This document shows, in pieces, positions 25,763 through 35,357 of a DNA stretch of 49,877 bases (within the stretch, counting starts at the first letter, position 1; the number at the start of each line of letters is the position of its first letter). Both the position numbers and the translations under genes were made by a program. This DNA is from Roseburia sp. (GTDB lineage Bacteria; Bacillota; Clostridia; Christensenellales; Pumilibacteraceae). The notes below the pieces were generated by a model, which did not search any database, was not told the DNA's origin, and saw nothing but the letters and a program-made list of their open reading frames with translations. The stretch is taken from positions 1 through 49,877 of the forward strand of contig JAMPDA010000011.1 of assembly GCA_023665905.1 (NCBI GenBank). Reading direction: 5' to 3'.

Positions 25763-26908
25763 ATGGCACGGATAGAATACATCACGGCAGGCGAATCGCA
25801 CGGAAAAATGCTCGTCGGAATTATCAAAAATATTCCGTCGGGACTGTATATCGACGGGGAGTTCGTAAACGGCGAGCTGAAGCGGCGCATGCTCGGGCTC
25901 GGTCGCGGCGCGCGTATGAAGATAGAGGACGATAAAGCGGAGTTCGTGACGGGCGTGCGCGCGCACATGAGCCTCGGCAGTCCGATAACTGCGCTCATAC
26001 ACAACAACGACTACAAAAATTGGGAGCGCACGATGGGCGCGGACGCCACGGAAACGGATAGGCGCGTCACCGCCGTCCGTCCCGGGCACGCCGATCTATC
26101 GGGCGTCATCAAATACGGGTTCGACGACGCTCGCAACGTTTTGGAGCGCGCTTCGGCACGCGAAACAGCCATCAAGGTCGCACTCGGCGCGGTGGCGAAG
26201 CTGTACTTAAAAGAGCTCGGGATAGAGGTTTCGAGCCACACGGTCGCGATCGGCATAGCCAAAGCGAAGCGCAACGCCGACTATACGGATGTGAACAGCA
26301 GAGCCGACGCAGATCCCGTTCGCTGTCTGGATAAAACGGCGAGCGAAAACATGATAAACGAAATAAGAATGGCGGCGCTGTCGGGCGACACGCTCGGCGG
26401 CGAATCGGAAATAATAGTAACGGGTTGCAAGTCGGGCATAGGCAGCTATGTTTCGACGGACAGAAAGCTCGACGGCATATTGATGCGCGCCGTCGGCGCC
26501 GTGCAGTCCGTCAAAGCCGTCGAGATAGGCGACGGCATATCGGGTTCGGGTCTTTTGGGTTCGGCTGTCCACGACGCTATTTATAAGTCCGCAAGCGGAT
26601 ACGAGCGCAAAACAAATCGCGCAGGCGGCGTCGAGGGCGGAATGTCCAACGGCGAGCCGATAATCATACACGCGTTTTTCAAGCCTATCCCCACGCTCAA
26701 AAACGGGCTCGACACAGTGGACATAGCGACAGGAAAGGCGACGAAGGCGGCGTCCGAGCGCAGCGACGTGTGCGCCGTTCCGGCAGCCGGAGTGGTGTGC
26801 GAGGCGGCGGTGGCGCTCGCGCTCGCGGAAGCTCTTTCGGACATGCTCGGCGGCGACACTATGCGCGAAGTAATAAAGCGCTACGGCGACAAGGAGAGCG
26901 TGCGATGA
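25763..26908 (+). CDS. aroC: Chorismate synthase
   Basis: AroC converts EPSP to chorismate, the last shikimate-pathway step, with reduced FMN. ITAGESHGKML at 6-16 is the N-terminal signature. RPGHADLSG, RASARETA and GGVEGGMSNGEPI are the conserved substrate and flavin blocks. The start MARIEY at 25763 fits the family and lies one base after the tyrA stop; the GGAG at the end of tyrA serves as ribosome site. An ATGA overlap joins it to aroB. Confidence 0.97.
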   Translation: MARIEYITAGESHGKMLVGIIKNIPSGLYIDGEFVNGELKRRMLGLGRGARMKIEDDKAEFVTGVRAHMSLGSPITALIHNNDYKNWERTMGADATETDRRVTAVRPGHADLSGVIKYGFDDARNVLERASARETAIKVALGAVAKLYLKELGIEVSSHTVAIGIAKAKRNADYTDVNSRADADPVRCLDKTASENMINEIRMAALSGDTLGGESEIIVTGCKSGIGSYVSTDRKLDGILMRAVGAVQSVKAVEIGDGISGSGLLGSAVHDAIYKSASGYERKTNRAGGVEGGMSNGEPIIIHAFFKPIPTLKNGLDTVDIATGKATKAASERSDVCAVPAAGVVCEAAVALALAEALSDMLGGDTMREVIKRYGDKESVR

Positions 26909-27903
26909 GCAATATCGTTTGCGGAAAAGATATGCGCGCCAACGTGGAAAGAGCGCTGTCGCTCTGCGCGTTCACCGTAACGGACAGCAACGTCGCGGCG
27001 CTGTATCCCGAGTATACGAAAAACGCGTTCGTCTTTGCAGCCGGTGAAAAGAGTAAAACTCCGCAGACGCTGTTCACTATTTTGGACGCGATGACAAAGC
27101 GCGGACTTAAGCGCGGCGACTGTATAGCGGCGGTCGGCGGCGGCGTAGTCGGAGATATTACAGGGCTTGCCGCGGCGCTGTATATGCGCGGCATAGATTG
27201 GGTGAACATTCCGACGACGCTCCTTGCGATGGTCGATTCCGGCATAGGCGGAAAGACCGCGGTCGATTTCGACGGCGTCAAAAATCTCGTCGGCGCTTTT
27301 CATATGCCGCGCGATATCGTTATATCCGCGGACTTTTTGCGCACGCTCCCGGAGCGCGAATGGGTTTGCGGCATGGGCGAGCTCATAAAGACTTGTCTTT
27401 TGACGGAAGCCGCCTACGACGAGCTTAAAAGCAAGAAGGACGCGTTGCTATCCAAAAACGCGAGCGACGTGTGCGAGCTGATAGAACTGTGCGTCGCCAT
27501 AAAAAACGCGGTCGTCGCCGCCGACCCCAAAGAGAAGAACCTGCGTAAAATACTCAATGTCGGGCATACGGTCGGGCATGCGCTCGAAAGTCTGGACGGC
27601 TACAAGCTCAGTCACGGCGAGTACGTCATCAAGGGAATGATGACCGAGATCGCAATGTGCAAGGACATCGTGGACGAAGAATTTTACGGCGAAATTATTT
27701 CGTTGCTCAAAATGTTCACGTCGCCGCCGCGGACGACGGGACGTGCGGTGCGGCAAAAAGCGGCTATGGACAAAAAGAACGAGGGAAACACCGTCACCGT
27801 AATGCTTCCAAGATCGCCTGCGGAAATAATCGAGGTCAAAATGGAGCTCGCAGATTTCCTCGCGCGATACGACGCCGCGCTCAAGGAGCTTAAGGAAAGA
27901 TGA
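26905..27903 (+). CDS. aroB: 3-dehydroquinate synthase
   Basis: AroB forms 3-dehydroquinate from DAHP with NAD+ and a divalent metal. GGGVVGDITGLAAALYMRGI and PTTLLAMVDSGIGGK form the NAD and substrate site. GMGELIK and NVGHTVGHALE give metal ligands. The start at 26905 overlaps the aroC stop (ATGA) and has AAGGAG at 26891-26896. The product has 332 residues, a little shorter than the usual 350-370, mainly at the N-terminus. Confidence 0.96.
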   Translation: MSNIVCGKDMRANVERALSLCAFTVTDSNVAALYPEYTKNAFVFAAGEKSKTPQTLFTILDAMTKRGLKRGDCIAAVGGGVVGDITGLAAALYMRGIDWVNIPTTLLAMVDSGIGGKTAVDFDGVKNLVGAFHMPRDIVISADFLRTLPEREWVCGMGELIKTCLLTEAAYDELKSKKDALLSKNASDVCELIELCVAIKNAVVAADPKEKNLRKILNVGHTVGHALESLDGYKLSHGEYVIKGMMTEIAMCKDIVDEEFYGEIISLLKMFTSPPRTTGRAVRQKAAMDKKNEGNTVTVMLPRSPAEIIEVKMELADFLARYDAALKELKER

Positions 27904-29150
27904 GCGCGCTTACCGTAAAAAAGCTTAACGGATACGACAAGACCGTCGAATGTATGCCCGATAAGAGCATTTCCATTCGCTCGGTGCTTTTCAATGCGTA
28001 CGCCGTGGGCGAAGCCACGGTGAAAAACCTGTTGCTCAGCGACGACGTTCTGTCGGCTGTGGACTGCGCGCGTCGGCTGGGCGCACAAATCGAACTCGAC
28101 GGGACTACGGCGCACATCAAGGGCGCGCCGTTTCGCGGCTGCGAGCTCGATTGCGGCAATTCGGGAACTACCGCGCGGCTTTTGATAGGGCTTCTGTCGG
28201 GACTTAACGGCGTCTATAAGATAGACGGCGACGCGTCGTTGCGCAGCAGACCTATGCTGAGAGTTATAGAGCCGCTCCGAAAAATGGGCGCCGAAATTTA
28301 CGATACGGACGGCAAGCTTCCCGTCAAGATAGTCGGCGGCGCGCTGAGCGGAATGGAATACGATATGCCCGTCGCGTCCGCGCAGGTAAAGAGCGCGCTG
28401 ATATTGGCAGGGCTCAACGCCGGCGCGCCCGTCAAGATAAACGAGCCCGTAAGATCGCGCGATCACACCGAAAACATGCTGCGCGTCATGAATTGCGGAC
28501 TTAAGCGCTCGGGCGATTCGATCGCCGTAGCGCCGAGCGTGATATATTCGCACGACTTTACCGTGCCCGGGGATATCTCGTCGGCGGCGTACCCGATATG
28601 CCTCGCGCTGTGCGTAGAGGGCGGACGGTGCGTCGTAAAAAACGTCGGCATAAATCCCACGCGAACGGGAATTATCGACTTGCTCCGTTCGTGCGGCGCG
28701 AAGATAGAATACAAAAATATCGTGCAAAGTGCAGAGCCGACGGCGGATATTTTAGTCGAGTACGGCGCGCTTAAGCCGTTTGTCATCGACGGCGCGCTCG
28801 TTCCGCGGCTCGTGGACGAGATACCGGTGCTCTGCGCGCTCGCTTGTTTTATACACGGCACGAGCGTGGTCAAGGGCGCGCGCGAGCTCCGCGTCAAGGA
28901 AACGGACAGAGTGATATCCACTGTCAACGCACTGCGTGCGCTCGGCGCGGACATCACGCCTACGGACGACGGAATGATAATAAACGGCGGAAAAAAGCTC
29001 AAGTTCGGCGTTGTAGACCCCATGCTCGACCACCGCATAGCGATGACGGCGGCTGTAGCCGGCGCGGCGGCGGAAGGCGTAGAGATAATCGATCCCGAGT
29101 GCGCGGCGGTCAGCTACCCCGACTTCTACAGCGAGGTGATAGGTGTATAA
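27900..29150 (+). CDS. aroA: 3-phosphoshikimate 1-carboxyvinyltransferase (EPSP synthase)
   Basis: AroA joins shikimate-3-phosphate and phosphoenolpyruvate to give EPSP. PDKSISIRSVLFNAYA near 20-35 carries the phosphate-binding Lys-Ser pair, LDCGNSGTTARLLIG is the central motif, and RVKETDRV the late conserved block. The 416 residues are close to the usual 420-440. It overlaps aroB by ATGA and aroE by 8 bp. Confidence 0.96.
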   Translation: MSALTVKKLNGYDKTVECMPDKSISIRSVLFNAYAVGEATVKNLLLSDDVLSAVDCARRLGAQIELDGTTAHIKGAPFRGCELDCGNSGTTARLLIGLLSGLNGVYKIDGDASLRSRPMLRVIEPLRKMGAEIYDTDGKLPVKIVGGALSGMEYDMPVASAQVKSALILAGLNAGAPVKINEPVRSRDHTENMLRVMNCGLKRSGDSIAVAPSVIYSHDFTVPGDISSAAYPICLALCVEGGRCVVKNVGINPTRTGIIDLLRSCGAKIEYKNIVQSAEPTADILVEYGALKPFVIDGALVPRLVDEIPVLCALACFIHGTSVVKGARELRVKETDRVISTVNALRALGADITPTDDGMIINGGKKLKFGVVDPMLDHRIAMTAAVAGAAAEGVEIIDPECAAVSYPDFYSEVIGV

Positions 29151-29910
29151 GTCGGCGCTTCTCGGCAGAGATATAAGCTATACGCGATCGCCCGAGATAC
29201 ACTCGGCAATAGCAGGCGTTTTGGGCATAACTATCGATTTTCGCGTGGCGGATGTGCCTTACGACAGGCTCGATACGGCTGTCGCCGGATTGCTTTCCGA
29301 CTGTGACGGGTTTTTTATCACTAAGCCGTACAAGCAGGACATAAAGCGATATCTCGACAGAACGGAAACTCGGTGTGGCGTCAATTTTGTGCGTTGCGGC
29401 GATAAAACGGGCTTTAATACTGACGGAGCGGGTTTTATGCGTGCGCTCGAGCGCGCGTTCGGCGGTGCGGCGGAAATAAATTCCGTGCTCGTGCTCGGCA
29501 GCGGCGGCGCTGCGTATTCGGTCGCCGAAGCGCTCGTAAATGCCGGCAAGCGCGTGTTCGTGCTCAATCGCACGCTAATGCACTCGGCTAAGCTGTGCGC
29601 GGCGCTCGGCGCGGAGATGTACGTAAATCAGCCTGCGGAGCTGATAGTAAACTGCACGAGCGCGGGACTGCACGGCGAGGACGTCTTGAACGAGCTGTGC
29701 GTAATGCCCGATTTCGAGTATGCGTACGACCTTATTTATTCGCCGCCGGAAACGCCGTTTTTGCGTCGGTGCAAGGCGAGCGGCGCAAAGACGTGCAACG
29801 GGCGCGACATGCTTGTGTATCAGGCGATAGAGGGCGACAGGATACTCACGGGTAAGGACTTCGACGTGCAGAGCGTATTCGAAGCGGTAAACAGATCACT
29901 CGATTTTTAA
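29143..29910 (+). CDS. aroE: Shikimate dehydrogenase
   Basis: AroE reduces 3-dehydroshikimate to shikimate with NADPH. TRSPEIHSAI near 12-21 binds shikimate, and KPYKQDI carries the catalytic Lys. FNTDGAGF gives the substrate Asp, and VLGSGGAAYSVAEAL is the nucleotide loop. At 255 residues it is somewhat short, and several motif positions differ from textbook forms (ITKPYKQ for TIPYK). The start is GTG at 29143, inside the end of aroA, with GAGG at 29133-29136. Confidence 0.9.
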   Translation: MYKSALLGRDISYTRSPEIHSAIAGVLGITIDFRVADVPYDRLDTAVAGLLSDCDGFFITKPYKQDIKRYLDRTETRCGVNFVRCGDKTGFNTDGAGFMRALERAFGGAAEINSVLVLGSGGAAYSVAEALVNAGKRVFVLNRTLMHSAKLCAALGAEMYVNQPAELIVNCTSAGLHGEDVLNELCVMPDFEYAYDLIYSPPETPFLRRCKASGAKTCNGRDMLVYQAIEGDRILTGKDFDVQSVFEAVNRSLDF

Positions 29911-29926
29911 AAGACGGGAGGAACGT

Positions 29927-30346
29927 ATGAAAATTCTTATACTTAACGGCGTCAACATCAACATGACGGGAAAGCGCGAAGCCGTGTACGGCACGGAAAC
30001 GCTCGACGAGATAAACGCGCGGCTGAAAAGCTTTGCCGACGGTAAGGGCGTGGACATTGAGTTTTTTCAGTCCAATTCCGAGGGCGAGATAGTGGACAGG
30101 CTTCAGCGCGGCGGCTTTGACGGGCTCGTCATCAACGCCGGCGCGTACACGCATTACTCGTACGCCATATCGGACGCGCTGTATTCCGTGCACGCCAAAA
30201 AGATAGAAGTCCACATGTCGAACATACTCGCGCGCGAGCCGTTTCGGCAGACGAGCGTTATCAGTAAGAACTGCGACGGTTGCATAACGGGAATGGGCGC
30301 GGACGTGTACTTTTTGGCTGTGGAATACCTCTCATGGCAGAAATAA
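29927..30346 (+). CDS. aroQ: 3-dehydroquinate dehydratase, type II
   Basis: This small (139-residue) dodecamer-type enzyme dehydrates 3-dehydroquinate. LNGVNINMTGKREAVYG at the N-terminus supplies the catalytic Arg and Tyr. INAGAYTHYS and EVHMSNILAREPFR carry the catalytic His and substrate contacts. GGGAGG precedes the ATG. The aroK fusion starts 13 bp before its stop. Confidence 0.95.
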   Translation: MKILILNGVNINMTGKREAVYGTETLDEINARLKSFADGKGVDIEFFQSNSEGEIVDRLQRGGFDGLVINAGAYTHYSYAISDALYSVHAKKIEVHMSNILAREPFRQTSVISKNCDGCITGMGADVYFLAVEYLSWQK

Positions 30347-31500
30347 GACCGCGAAAAAAATTGGCGCTCATCGGCGCGATGGGCAGCGGAAAAAGCTCGC
30401 TCGCGCGGCGATATACGCAAAAGTACGGCGGAAGCATATTCGACACCGACGCGGAGTTCGTTAAAAGATACGGCGCTATCGAGGATTTTTTCGCGCGGCG
30501 CGGCGAGGCGGAGTTCAGAAAGATCGAGTGCGACATACTTGCGGAAGCCGCAAGTTCGGACGCCGCCGTCGTTGCGACGGGCGGCGGCGCGGTGTTGAGC
30601 AAGGGCGGCATGTACGCGCTGAGAAAGTCGTGCGACATAGCGTATCTCACCGCGCCATTGGACGTTTTGGAAAGCAGGATAAAAAAATCCGCGCGCCCGC
30701 TCAAAAACGATATCGCACGGATAGTTGCCGAGCGCGGGCCGCTGTACCGTAAATACGCCGATTATACCGTCGATTCGTCCGTCGATTCGCTGAGTTCGCT
30801 CGAGCTGTTGCTCGACAAGCCGCGCGCAAACAGATACGATGTCGTGCTGTGCGACGCCGACGACACGATACTCGACTTTGCCGAAACGATGAAAAATTCC
30901 ATAATCGCCGCCGCGCGACGGGAAAACCTATCGGTGCCCGACGACAAGGTCTATTCGGTGTACAAGACGCTGTTGCCCAAAGTGTGGGAAAGATTGGAGC
31001 GCGGCGAAATAACGCGCGAGCGGCTCGAAACGGAAAGGTTTGCGGAACTCGGCAAAGCACTCGGCGAAGATATAGACGTTGTGCACATGAACGAAACATA
31101 CACAGAAGAAATGATGAAGCGGCGCGACGTGCGCGACGGCGCTGTCGAGTTTTTAAAGGCGCTCCGCGCGCGCGGCATCAGGGTGTACATCGTGTCCAAC
31201 GGCATTGCAAAAATCAAGGCGGAGCAGCTAAAGGCGATAAGCGACTGCGTTGACGGCGCGTTCGTTTCCGAAACCGTGGGCTACAACAAGCCGGACGTGC
31301 GCTTTTTCGAACGCGTCGAAGCGGATATCGGGGGGATCGACAAGGCGAGAACTATGGTGTTCGGCGACAGCGTTACGTCCGATATCGAGGGCGGCATACG
31401 GTTCGGCGTTGACACATGCTTGTACGATCCGTCGGGACTTAAGCGCTCGGCTGCCGATTATACCGTCGCAAGCTATGCGCAGTTTCTCGACATCGTTTAG
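30334..31500 (+). CDS. aroK: Shikimate kinase fused to a HAD-family hydrolase
   Basis: Residues about 8-160 are a complete shikimate kinase: Walker A GAMGSGKSS at 14-22, FDTDAEF for shikimate and magnesium, FRKIE with the shikimate Arg, VATGGGAVLS, and the RPL lid. Residues about 167-388 are a separate HAD phosphatase of the YjjG/phosphoglycolate phosphatase type. It has the nucleophile motif DADDT, VSNG, the lysine in YNKPD and the FGDSVTSD metal motif. Both halves look active. The start at 30334 overlaps aroQ by 13 bp. It is the last gene of the aro operon. The HAD substrate is unknown. Confidence 0.9.
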   Translation: MAEIRPRKKLALIGAMGSGKSSLARRYTQKYGGSIFDTDAEFVKRYGAIEDFFARRGEAEFRKIECDILAEAASSDAAVVATGGGAVLSKGGMYALRKSCDIAYLTAPLDVLESRIKKSARPLKNDIARIVAERGPLYRKYADYTVDSSVDSLSSLELLLDKPRANRYDVVLCDADDTILDFAETMKNSIIAAARRENLSVPDDKVYSVYKTLLPKVWERLERGEITRERLETERFAELGKALGEDIDVVHMNETYTEEMMKRRDVRDGAVEFLKALRARGIRVYIVSNGIAKIKAEQLKAISDCVDGAFVSETVGYNKPDVRFFERVEADIGGIDKARTMVFGDSVTSDIEGGIRFGVDTCLYDPSGLKRSAADYTVASYAQFLDIV

Positions 31501-31562
31501 TCGGCGCGGAAAATCGCGCAAAATAAATTAGCGGCAAAACTCGGAAAATCGCTTAAAAGCAT

Positions 31563-31651
31563 TTGTCAAAAACGAGAAAACGCGCTATACTATGATTGCT
31601 GTTTTACTGTAACAAGCGATCTGACTGTTTAAGATCGCGCAAAGGCGATCT
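31563..31651 (+). promoter_or_regulatory. Promoter and mutually exclusive hairpins before the hexose-phosphate mutase
   Basis: TTGTCA (31563-31568), a 17-bp spacer and TATACT (31586-31591). The leader of about 75 nt holds GCGATCT at 31616-31622, AGATCGC at 31632-31638 and GCGATCT at 31645-31651. The middle arm can pair with either neighbour but not both. GGAGG then precedes the ATG at 31673. Confidence 0.75.
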
Positions 31652-31672
31652 CGCCGCCACAACGGAGGAGTT

Positions 31673-33301
31673 ATGAGTAAATACGGAATACTTAAAAGCG
31701 GCACGGATATCCGCGGCAGAGCCATCGCGTCCGACGACGCTGATACTACGCTTACCGAAAGCGCCGTTTTCGATCTTTCCGCCGCGTTTGCGCTGTGGCT
31801 TACGCGCAGAACCGGAAAATCGCGTTGCAAGATCGCGGTCGGACGCGACAGCAGGCTGACGGGCGAGATGTTTGAAAGGACGATCATTTCGGCGCTCAAA
31901 ACGGCAGGGCTCGAGATATTCGATTGCGGACTGTTTTCCACTCCCGCGGCTTATCTTGTTACCAAATTCCCGTCGATGCTTTGCGACGGCGCGATCATGA
32001 TAACCGCGAGCCATCATCCCAAGGACATAAACGGACTTAAATTTTTCACTACGGACGGCGGAGTAAACTCGGCGGAGCTCGACGAAATAATAGCGCTTGC
32101 CGACGAGGGCGAAAAAATACAGTCGGGCGCGCTGTCCACCGTGGTGCGCCGCGACTTTTTGCGGTTTTACTGCGATACGCTCACCGAGGCGATACGCAAG
32201 GGCACGGGGCTTTTTATGCCGCTCCGCGGAATGAAGATAGCCGTCGATGCAGGTCACGGCGCAGGCGGATTTTTCGCAACGCGCGTCCTTCAGCCGCTCG
32301 GTGCGGATATTGCGGCGTCGCAGTTTTTGGAGCCGGACGGCGAGTTTCCGGCGCATGCGCCCAACCCCGAAAACAAGGAAGCGATGGAGTCGCTCAAAAA
32401 CCGCGTTCTTTCCGAGGGCGCCGATCTCGGCGTTATCTTCGACGCCGATGTGGATCGCTGTGCGGTCGTAACATCGGATGGAACGGAGATCAACAGGTGC
32501 AGGCTTATAGCGCTCGCCGCAGCCATGGTGCTGCCCGAACACCCGTCGGCGACTATCGTCACCGATTCGGTCACGACGGAAGGACTGCGTCGGTTTATAG
32601 AGGCGCGCGGCGGTGTGCAAATGCGCTTTAAGCGCGGCTACCGCAACGTCATCGACGAAGCCAAGCGTTTAAACGACAGCGGCACTGACGCTCCGCTCGC
32701 AATAGAGAGCAGCGGACACGTCGCTTTTGCCGAGCATTATTTTTTGGACGACGGTGCGTATTTTATAGCCAAAATACTGATAACGTTTTCCAATCTTCGT
32801 CGCAATGGCGAGGACCTTACGTCGCTCATTGCCGATCTCGACACGCCGCTCGAGGAAGCGGATATACGCCTCGACTTTGTGTGCGACGGGTGGCGCGCCT
32901 TGGCAGATAAGATAATTTCGCGGCTGTACGGATTATCCGAACGGCTGCTCAGCCTTTCTTCGGATAACTACGAGGGCGTGCGCGCGTATGTTTCGCACGC
33001 GGACGGATATTTTATAGTGCGAACGAGCGTGCACGATCCGGTGCTGCCGATATACATTGAGTCGGATAAAGTCGGCGGCGCAAAGTCCGTAGCGCGCTTC
33101 CTGTATTCGTTCCTCAACGGGTTTAACGGGCTTGACTGCGCTCCGCTTGCGGACTTTATCGCCGCGGAGGACGAGGCGACGGACGAAGATGCGCCGTCGG
33201 ACGGCGCGCAAGAGTCGGAGCCGAACGTCGAGCAGGGCTTCGAGCCGGATATCGAGCAGGACGGCGACGAAGCGGACGCTTCGGACTCGCAAAACGCATA
33301 A
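31673..33301 (+). CDS. Phosphomannomutase/phosphoglucomutase family protein
   Basis: This is an alpha-D-phosphohexomutase. Near the N-terminus are SGTDIRG and VGRDSRLTG. The phosphoserine loop is TASHHPKDINGLKF, where the usual TASHNP has His for Asn. The metal loop is DADVDRC and the sugar loop is ESSGH. The C-terminal 45 residues are a strongly acidic tail (DEATDEDAPSD, EQDGDEADASD) not needed for the fold. The product is probably mannose- or glucose-1-phosphate; the specificity cannot be read from sequence. It has its own promoter and is followed by tkt after 37 bp. Confidence 0.88.
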   Translation: MSKYGILKSGTDIRGRAIASDDADTTLTESAVFDLSAAFALWLTRRTGKSRCKIAVGRDSRLTGEMFERTIISALKTAGLEIFDCGLFSTPAAYLVTKFPSMLCDGAIMITASHHPKDINGLKFFTTDGGVNSAELDEIIALADEGEKIQSGALSTVVRRDFLRFYCDTLTEAIRKGTGLFMPLRGMKIAVDAGHGAGGFFATRVLQPLGADIAASQFLEPDGEFPAHAPNPENKEAMESLKNRVLSEGADLGVIFDADVDRCAVVTSDGTEINRCRLIALAAAMVLPEHPSATIVTDSVTTEGLRRFIEARGGVQMRFKRGYRNVIDEAKRLNDSGTDAPLAIESSGHVAFAEHYFLDDGAYFIAKILITFSNLRRNGEDLTSLIADLDTPLEEADIRLDFVCDGWRALADKIISRLYGLSERLLSLSSDNYEGVRAYVSHADGYFIVRTSVHDPVLPIYIESDKVGGAKSVARFLYSFLNGFNGLDCAPLADFIAAEDEATDEDAPSDGAQESEPNVEQGFEPDIEQDGDEADASDSQNA

Positions 33302-33338
33302 CAACTTAGCAAATCGGTTTTAGGTAAAGGAGATAATT

Positions 33339-35357
33339 ATGACCAATGAAGAACTGACTGTTTCCACCGTGAGGATGCTCAGCGTCGAAGCCATAGAAAA
33401 GGCAAAGAGCGGACATCCCGGCATATGCTTGGGCGCGGCGCCGATAGGCTATACGCTGTTCGCGCGGCACTTAAAGCACAATCCCAAGAACCCTAACTTT
33501 TTCGATAGGGATAGGTTCGTTCTTTCGGCAGGTCACGGCTCCGCGCTGTTGTACTCGCTTTTGCACCTTTTCAATTACGGTCTGACAAAAGAGGACCTGA
33601 TGCGCTTCCGTCAGCACACGTCCAAAACGCCCGGGCATCCCGAATACGGTGTGACCGCCGGCGTCGAGGTGTCCACAGGACCGCTCGGACAGGGCGTCGC
33701 AAACGCCGTCGGCTTTGCGCTTGCGGAGCGCGTGCTCGCGGCGAAGTTCAATCAGCCCGACTGCAAGATAGTGGATCACTACACCTACGCGCTGTGCGGC
33801 GACGGCTGCATGATGGAGGGCATAGAAAACGAGGCCGCGTCCTTTGCCGGCACGCAAAAGCTCGGCAAGCTGATAGTGCTATACGACAGCAATCGCATAA
33901 CCATAGAGGGCAGTACCGACCTTGCGTTTACAGAGGACGTGGGCAAGCGTCACGAGGCGCTCGGCTGGCAGGTGCTGCGCGTGCCGAACGGCGAGGATAT
34001 AGAGCAGATATCCGCGGCTATCACTATGGCTAAGGCAGAAACGGAAAAGCCGTCGCTCATAATAGTAAACACCACTATCGGTTACGGTTCGCCGCTTGCC
34101 GGCACTTCTAAGTGCCACGGCGCTCCGCTCGGCGCAGACAATATAAAGGCGCTGAGGAAACAGCTCGGCTACAAACTGCCGGCGTTCGAGGTAGCGCCGC
34201 AGGTCACGGAATTTTTGGCGGAGCTTACGCCCAAGTTCGCGAAATTCGAGTCGGATTGGAACAAGACGCTCAAGGCATATAAGACCAAATACCCCGAGCT
34301 TTACGAGGAATTCGCTAAGTGGCGCAAGGGCACGATCGACTTTTCGGAGCTCGACAGCATATATAATAAACCGCAAAAGGATGAGGCGACCCGCGCGTCG
34401 TCACAGCGCATACTCAACGAGATAGCGCAGCAAAACCCGTTCGTCATCGGCGGATCTGCCGACCTTGCGACGTCCAACATGGTCGTCATCGCGGACGGCG
34501 GTGATCTTTCCGCGACGGAAACGGGACGCAATATCCACTTCGGCATACGCGAGCACGCCATGGGCGCGATCTGCAACGGCATGTATCTGCACGGCGGACT
34601 GTTGCCGTTCTGCGCGACGTTTACCGTGTTTTCGGACTACATGAAAGCGGCTATACGCATGAGCGCGCTCATGAATATTCCCGTAGTGTATATTCTGTCG
34701 CACGACTCCATAGGCGTGGGCGAGGACGGACCTACGCACCAGCCGATAGAGCAGCTCGAAATGCTGCGCTCCATACCCAATATAAAGGTTTTCCGCCCTG
34801 CGGACGCAAAAGAAACGGCGGCGGCGTACGAGTCGGCGTGGACGGGCAACAGCCCGACGGCGATAGTGTGCTCGCGGCAGTCCTTGAAACAGCTCGATTG
34901 CACGGGCACGGACGCGTTCTACGGCGGATACATCGCCGCGAACAGCGATAAGGAGCTGCCCGACGTCATTATTATCTCCAACGGTTCCGAGCTCGCGCTC
35001 GCACTCGAAGCCAAAAAGAAGCTCGCGGCTGACCGTATCGACGCGCGCGTTGTGAGTATGCCGTGCATGGAGCTTTTCGATATTCAAACGCTCAAGTACC
35101 GCGAATCGGTGTTGCCGTCCGCAGTGCGCGCGCGCGTTGCGGTGGAGGCAGGCAAGTCCACGAGCTGGTACAAATACGTCGGTCTGGACGGTGAGTGCTG
35201 CTGTATCGACTCGTTCGGCATGTCGGCGCCGGCGAACGTGATGTTTGAAATTTGCGGCTTTACGTCCGACAATATCGTAAAGCTCGCCAAAAAGACGATC
35301 CGCAACTGCGCGAAAGCGGCGGAGCTTATCCCTTCGGCAAAGAGCGATGATCAGTAA
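33339..35357 (+). CDS. tkt: Transketolase
   Basis: This thiamine-diphosphate enzyme of the pentose phosphate pathway also links to erythrose-4-phosphate for the shikimate route upstream. [29 protein letters not shown] and the TPP motif [18 protein letters not shown] are intact. The middle domain has [15 protein letters not shown] and [13 protein letters not shown]. Its 672 residues are full length. GGAG precedes the ATG. It overlaps the next gene by 11 bp. Confidence 0.97.
   Translation: MTNEELTVSTVRMLSVEAIEKAKSGHPGICLGAAPIGYTLFARHLKHNPKNPNFFDRDRFVLSAGHGSALLYSLLHLFNYGLTKEDLMRFRQHTSKTPGHPEYGVTAGVEVSTGPLGQGVANAVGFALAERVLAAKFNQPDCKIVDHYTYALCGDGCMMEGIENEAASFAGTQKLGKLIVLYDSNRITIEGSTDLAFTEDVGKRHEALGWQVLRVPNGEDIEQISAAITMAKAETEKPSLIIVNTTIGYGSPLAGTSKCHGAPLGADNIKALRKQLGYKLPAFEVAPQVTEFLAELTPKFAKFESDWNKTLKAYKTKYPELYEEFAKWRKGTIDFSELDSIYNKPQKDEATRASSQRILNEIAQQNPFVIGGSADLATSNMVVIADGGDLSATETGRNIHFGIREHAMGAICNGMYLHGGLLPFCATFTVFSDYMKAAIRMSALMNIPVVYILSHDSIGVGEDGPTHQPIEQLEMLRSIPNIKVFRPADAKETAAAYESAWTGNSPTAIVCSRQSLKQLDCTGTDAFYGGYIAANSDKELPDVIIISNGSELALALEAKKKLAADRIDARVVSMPCMELFDIQTLKYRESVLPSAVRARVAVEAGKSTSWYKYVGLDGECCCIDSFGMSAPANVMFEICGFTSDNIVKLAKKTIRNCAKAAELIPSAKSDDQ

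Noticed and set aside
26770..26904. Longer N-terminus for aroB
   Set aside because: The extra 45 residues are arginine- and glycine-rich shadow of aroC; the ATGA start with AAGGAG fits the family.
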